Shown here: in pieces, positions 4,266-6,095 of the stretch
Layout of the letters: each line of letters begins with the position of its first letter
Numbering within the stretch: position 1 is the stretch's first letter
Assembly (NCBI GenBank): GCA_947627815.1
Contig: CANQXN010000106.1
Span: forward strand, 1 to 6,095
DNA length: 6,095 nucleotides
DNA from: an uncultured Clostridia bacterium
Lineage (GTDB): Bacteria > Bacillota > Clostridia > Oscillospirales > CAG-272
Direction of reading: 5' to 3'
Translations under genes and position numbers: made by a program
The notes under the pieces: model-generated
Seen by the model: the letters and a program-made list of their open reading frames with translations, nothing else
Told to the model about the DNA's origin: nothing
The model's database searches: none

Positions 4266-5419
4266 GCCGTTCTATCTCCTTTCTGCGCTTTGATCTGCGC
4301 TAATATCTCTCTTTGCTGGTCTGCGGTCAGGGTCATAAGCTCCGCTTCAAGCTCCGGCAAAATGTGGGCGGCGGGGGCCTCTTTGAAATAGCTGTCATAG
4401 ATGGCTTGCCGGTATTTCATTTCAATGCCTAATTGGTCTTTTGCGTGAATGTAAATCTCTGTCGTGCTGGGGCTGGCGTGGCCCATAAGTTGCTGGGCCT
4501 CGTAAAGAGTAGCCCCGCAATCGTTAAGGGCTGTTGTCGCTGCCGTGTGCCTCCCGGAGTGGGCGGTCAGGCGGTCGCTGTCATAACCGGCATTTACAAA
4601 ACATTCCTTAAACATGGTTGAAATGGTGGTTGTAGAAATGCGCCCGTCGCTTATACGGTCTAAAACCTTTTCTTTTGCGCCTGTTACGGGGTCGGTGACG
4701 GTCTTATATAGCCTTGTTCCCGGTTTGCCCTTATTGCTGGTTCCGACGAAAAGGGGGCTTTTGCTGGTGTAGTGATCTGTCCGGCTGGATAAGTAATCTT
4801 TTAATGCCTCTTGTACTTCCGGCGTGATTGCTTTAGGGGCGTCCTTTTCGTCGTGGCCCTTGCCCTGGATATACAAAAACATATTGCCGCCGATGGTTTT
4901 AAGGTCGCCCACGTTTGCCCGGTGTATCTCGATGGTTCGCAAGCCGTCCACGAATACAAGCAAAAACATGGCATAAAGCCGCTTTCCCTGTTCGTTGCTG
5001 CGGTCGATGGTGGCCGATATTACAGGCACGTCCTTTAGCTGAAAAGCATCCTTGCGATAAATGCCGGTGTTTACCTTTGCGCCGTGGATGTTGTCGGAAA
5101 TGTCGGCGGGTATGTGTCCCTCTGCAACGGCCCATTTGCAAAGCTGTTTGACGGCCCGCAAATATTGTGCCTGTGTGCCAGTGGCAAGGCCGCTGCTTGC
5201 AAGGTAATCACGGTATAGCTTGATGGTGCCGCGGGTGATAGCTCCTATCCCGTTTTCATACCTCCAGCGGGCAAATTGTTTCAAGCACGCCTTATAGCCC
5301 TTTTCGGTGGTCGGCTTGCGGTCTATGTAGCTTAAAAATTCGGCTTCAAGGCTGTTTGTAAATGTGGCCGTGGGTGGCTGATAAATGACGGCGCTGCCAA
5401 CGGTTGCAAGCTCATTCAT
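4262..5419 (-). CDS. int: Tyrosine site-specific recombinase (phage-type integrase)
   Basis: This 385-residue recombinase would integrate, excise or resolve the element at a short core site. Residues about 20-115 match a SAM-like core-binding domain (FLSYIDRKPTTEKGYKACLK onwards). The catalytic domain follows with all expected residues: Arg161 in DGLRTIE, Lys187 in QGKGHDEKD, His287 and Arg290 in AHSGRHTAAT, His314 in LMGHASPSTT, and the nucleophile Tyr323 in EIYIHA. The enzyme therefore looks intact. A C-terminal helical tail of about 45 residues carries Glu/Gln-rich repeats. ATG 5419 has AAAGGAGG 8 nt upstream. An extension to 5500 is rejected because it would read through the -10 and -35 of the promoter. 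Its start is about 30 nt from the predicted transcription start, and it overlaps xis by 4 nt. Confidence 0.95.
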   Translation of the reverse strand: MNELATVGSAVIYQPPTATFTNSLEAEFLSYIDRKPTTEKGYKACLKQFARWRYENGIGAITRGTIKLYRDYLASSGLATGTQAQYLRAVKQLCKWAVAEGHIPADISDNIHGAKVNTGIYRKDAFQLKDVPVISATIDRSNEQGKRLYAMFLLVFVDGLRTIEIHRANVGDLKTIGGNMFLYIQGKGHDEKDAPKAITPEVQEALKDYLSSRTDHYTSKSPLFVGTSNKGKPGTRLYKTVTDPVTGAKEKVLDRISDGRISTTTISTMFKECFVNAGYDSDRLTAHSGRHTAATTALNDCGATLYEAQQLMGHASPSTTEIYIHAKDQLGIEMKYRQAIYDSYFKEAPAAHILPELEAELMTLTADQQREILAQIKAQKGDRTA

Positions 5420-5456
5420 GGCCGGGGCCTCCTTTCGGTTCTTTTCTCTTTTTCTT

Positions 5457-5485
5457 ATTATATCCCCCGTGTCGCTGATTGTCAA
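5457..5485 (-). promoter_or_regulatory. Consensus sigma70/sigma-A promoter of int-xis
   Basis: On the minus strand TTGACA (5485-5480) and TATAAT (5462-5457) are both exact consensus hexamers with a 17-bp spacer. The spacer carries a G-run (GGGGG) just before the -10. The predicted start near 5450 gives a short purine-rich leader that ends in AAAGGAGG before the int ATG. Such a strong promoter suggests constitutive or repressor-controlled integrase expression. No clear operator palindrome overlaps it. Confidence 0.9.
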
Positions 5486-5561
5486 GCACTTCTTATGCAA
5501 AAAATGTAAAGGGCTTTAGGGGCGGCTCTTGCCGGTGTTGTACCGTTTGTGCCTGTAAAGC

Positions 5562-5592
5562 AAAAGGCCGGGGGTGGTCTGTCCCCCCGGCC
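5562..5592 (-). terminator. Intrinsic terminator after the right-hand gene pair
   Basis: GGCCGGGGG (5592-5584 read on the minus strand) pairs perfectly over 9 bp with CCCCCGGCC (5574-5566). The loop is 9 nt, and the stem is followed by TTTTGCTTT. It lies about 25 bp after the TGA of the 106-residue gene. It insulates that gene's transcript from the int promoter immediately downstream. Confidence 0.8.
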
Positions 5593-5617
5593 CTGTGTCC
5601 GTTTGTGTCCGATATTG

Positions 5618-5938
5618 TCAGGCGTCGGCGCTGTCGCTGGCCTCTGTCGCGGTGGTGATCTCTTTAACGGCCCTCGCAAATGCGGCGGTGTCGGCGTCGC
5701 TGTCGTAAAGCCTCGCGGCCCTCCAGGGGACTAAATCGGCCAGGTCGATAGCGTCCAACGTCAGGGCCGCAAAAATCTTTTCGCGGGCGGTGGCTCCGTC
5801 GTCGCCCAAAATGCCCCGCATGGCCTGGGCTACAAGGGCCTTGTCCTGCCGCTCTTGCTCATAGCGGGCGGCTTTGGCCTCTGCATTTGCCTTGCGGGTG
5901 GCCTCCCCCTTTGCGCGGCTCTCCTGCCGGTCTGTCAT
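5618..5938 (-). CDS. Unrecognised Ala-rich 106-residue protein
   Basis: ATG 5938 has AAAGGAGGGG about 8 nt upstream and lies 3 nt past the stop of the preceding gene, so the two are probably co-transcribed. Residues 1-40 form a highly charged, Ala-rich helix likely to be a coiled coil (RAKGEATRKANAEAKAARYE). Residues about 48-97 contain a more hydrophobic helical part (REKIFAALTLDAIDLADLV, PWRAARLYD). The last ten residues are acidic and probably disordered. There is no membrane segment or signal peptide. I do not recognise a family and assign no function. An intrinsic terminator follows. Confidence 0.75.
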   Translation of the reverse strand: MTDRQESRAKGEATRKANAEAKAARYEQERQDKALVAQAMRGILGDDGATAREKIFAALTLDAIDLADLVPWRAARLYDSDADTAAFARAVKEITTATEASDSADA

Positions 5939-5941
5939 GCT

Positions 5942-6095
5942 TTACCCCTCCTTTACCATGCTCCAGCGGGCGGCGATTTCGTCAAGAGTCGCCTGGAAAT
6001 GGTCGGCCTTGCCCTTTACGATGGTTCCCCCGGTTCTGGAGGGTAGCCCAAAATGGCGGGCGGTGGTATAGTCGGCCAGTTCGCAAGCGGGGCCG
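5942..6095 (-). CDS. Unrecognised protein, only the C-terminal 50 residues present
   Basis: The frame enters from the right edge and ends at TAA 5944-5942, giving 50 visible residues; the start lies outside the window. The fragment reads from GPACELADYTTARHFGLPS to DEIAARWSMVKEG. Its last codons contain the Shine-Dalgarno of the next gene, and the 3-nt spacing indicates translational coupling. The fragment is too short to assign a family. It is supported by being the only minus-strand frame that ends cleanly at the next gene's ribosome binding site. Confidence 0.65.
   Translation of the reverse strand, partial: GPACELADYTTARHFGLPSRTGGTIVKGKADHFQATLDEIAARWSMVKEG

Noticed and set aside
5420..5500. 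N-terminal extension of the integrase by 27 residues
   Set aside because: It would include the -10, the -35 and the untranslated leader of a consensus promoter. ATG 5419 has AAAGGAGG at an ideal distance.
5482..5679. Minus-strand ORF of 65 codons across the terminator
   Set aside because: It overlaps the end of the 106-residue gene in another frame and reads through the terminator hairpin. It has no Shine-Dalgarno.

Overview
The window looks like the replication, partition and integration core of a mobile element (a plasmid or an integrative, plasmid-like element) from a moderately GC-rich Gram-positive bacterium, most likely a gut-type Clostridia/Firmicutes. That host guess is an inference. 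It rests on near-perfect AGGAGG Shine-Dalgarno sites, sigma-A style promoters, an int/xis pair of Firmicutes type, and dense gene packing with ATGA overlaps. All genes I can support lie on the minus strand, so transcription runs from high to low coordinates.

Right edge to about 5560: the end of an unrecognised gene (5942-6095) is followed 3 nt later by an unrecognised Ala-rich 106-residue gene (5618-5938). A GC-rich intrinsic terminator (5562-5592) closes this unit. Next comes a consensus sigma70/sigma-A promoter (TTGACA-17 bp-TATAAT, 5457-5485) that drives a tyrosine recombinase (4262-5419). The recombinase overlaps a small excisionase-type HTH gene (4077-4265) by ATGA.

A second candidate promoter (4013-4041) precedes a tight five-gene run. 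It holds an ADP-ribosyltransferase-like protein (3532-3990), a 46-residue microprotein (3395-3535), a ParA ATPase (2646-3398), a ribbon-helix-helix partner (2276-2641) and a two-winged-helix replication initiator (864-2264). The first three genes are joined by ATGA overlaps. The last two have Shine-Dalgarno sites that overlap or abut the preceding stop codon. Replication, segregation and the ART-like protein therefore look co-expressed.

Four tandem 22-bp iterons (775-862) start 1 bp past the rep stop codon. The 355-bp non-coding stretch 507-863 also holds a fifth, solitary iteron (576-597), two inverted repeats and a leftward promoter (630-658). That promoter's -10 region overlaps a degenerate iteron core. 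This stretch is the best candidate for the replication origin. It also appears to control a leftward unit made of a small ORF interrupted by an amber codon (342-506) and an unrecognised gene running off the left edge (1-345).

The points most worth a second look are: an exact consensus sliding-clamp binding pentapeptide (QLSLF) in the initiator; iterons placed downstream of rep and again at the leftward promoter; the ATGA-linked microprotein; the ART-like gene heading the partition operon; and the amber-interrupted ORF in a window where no gene ends in TAG.
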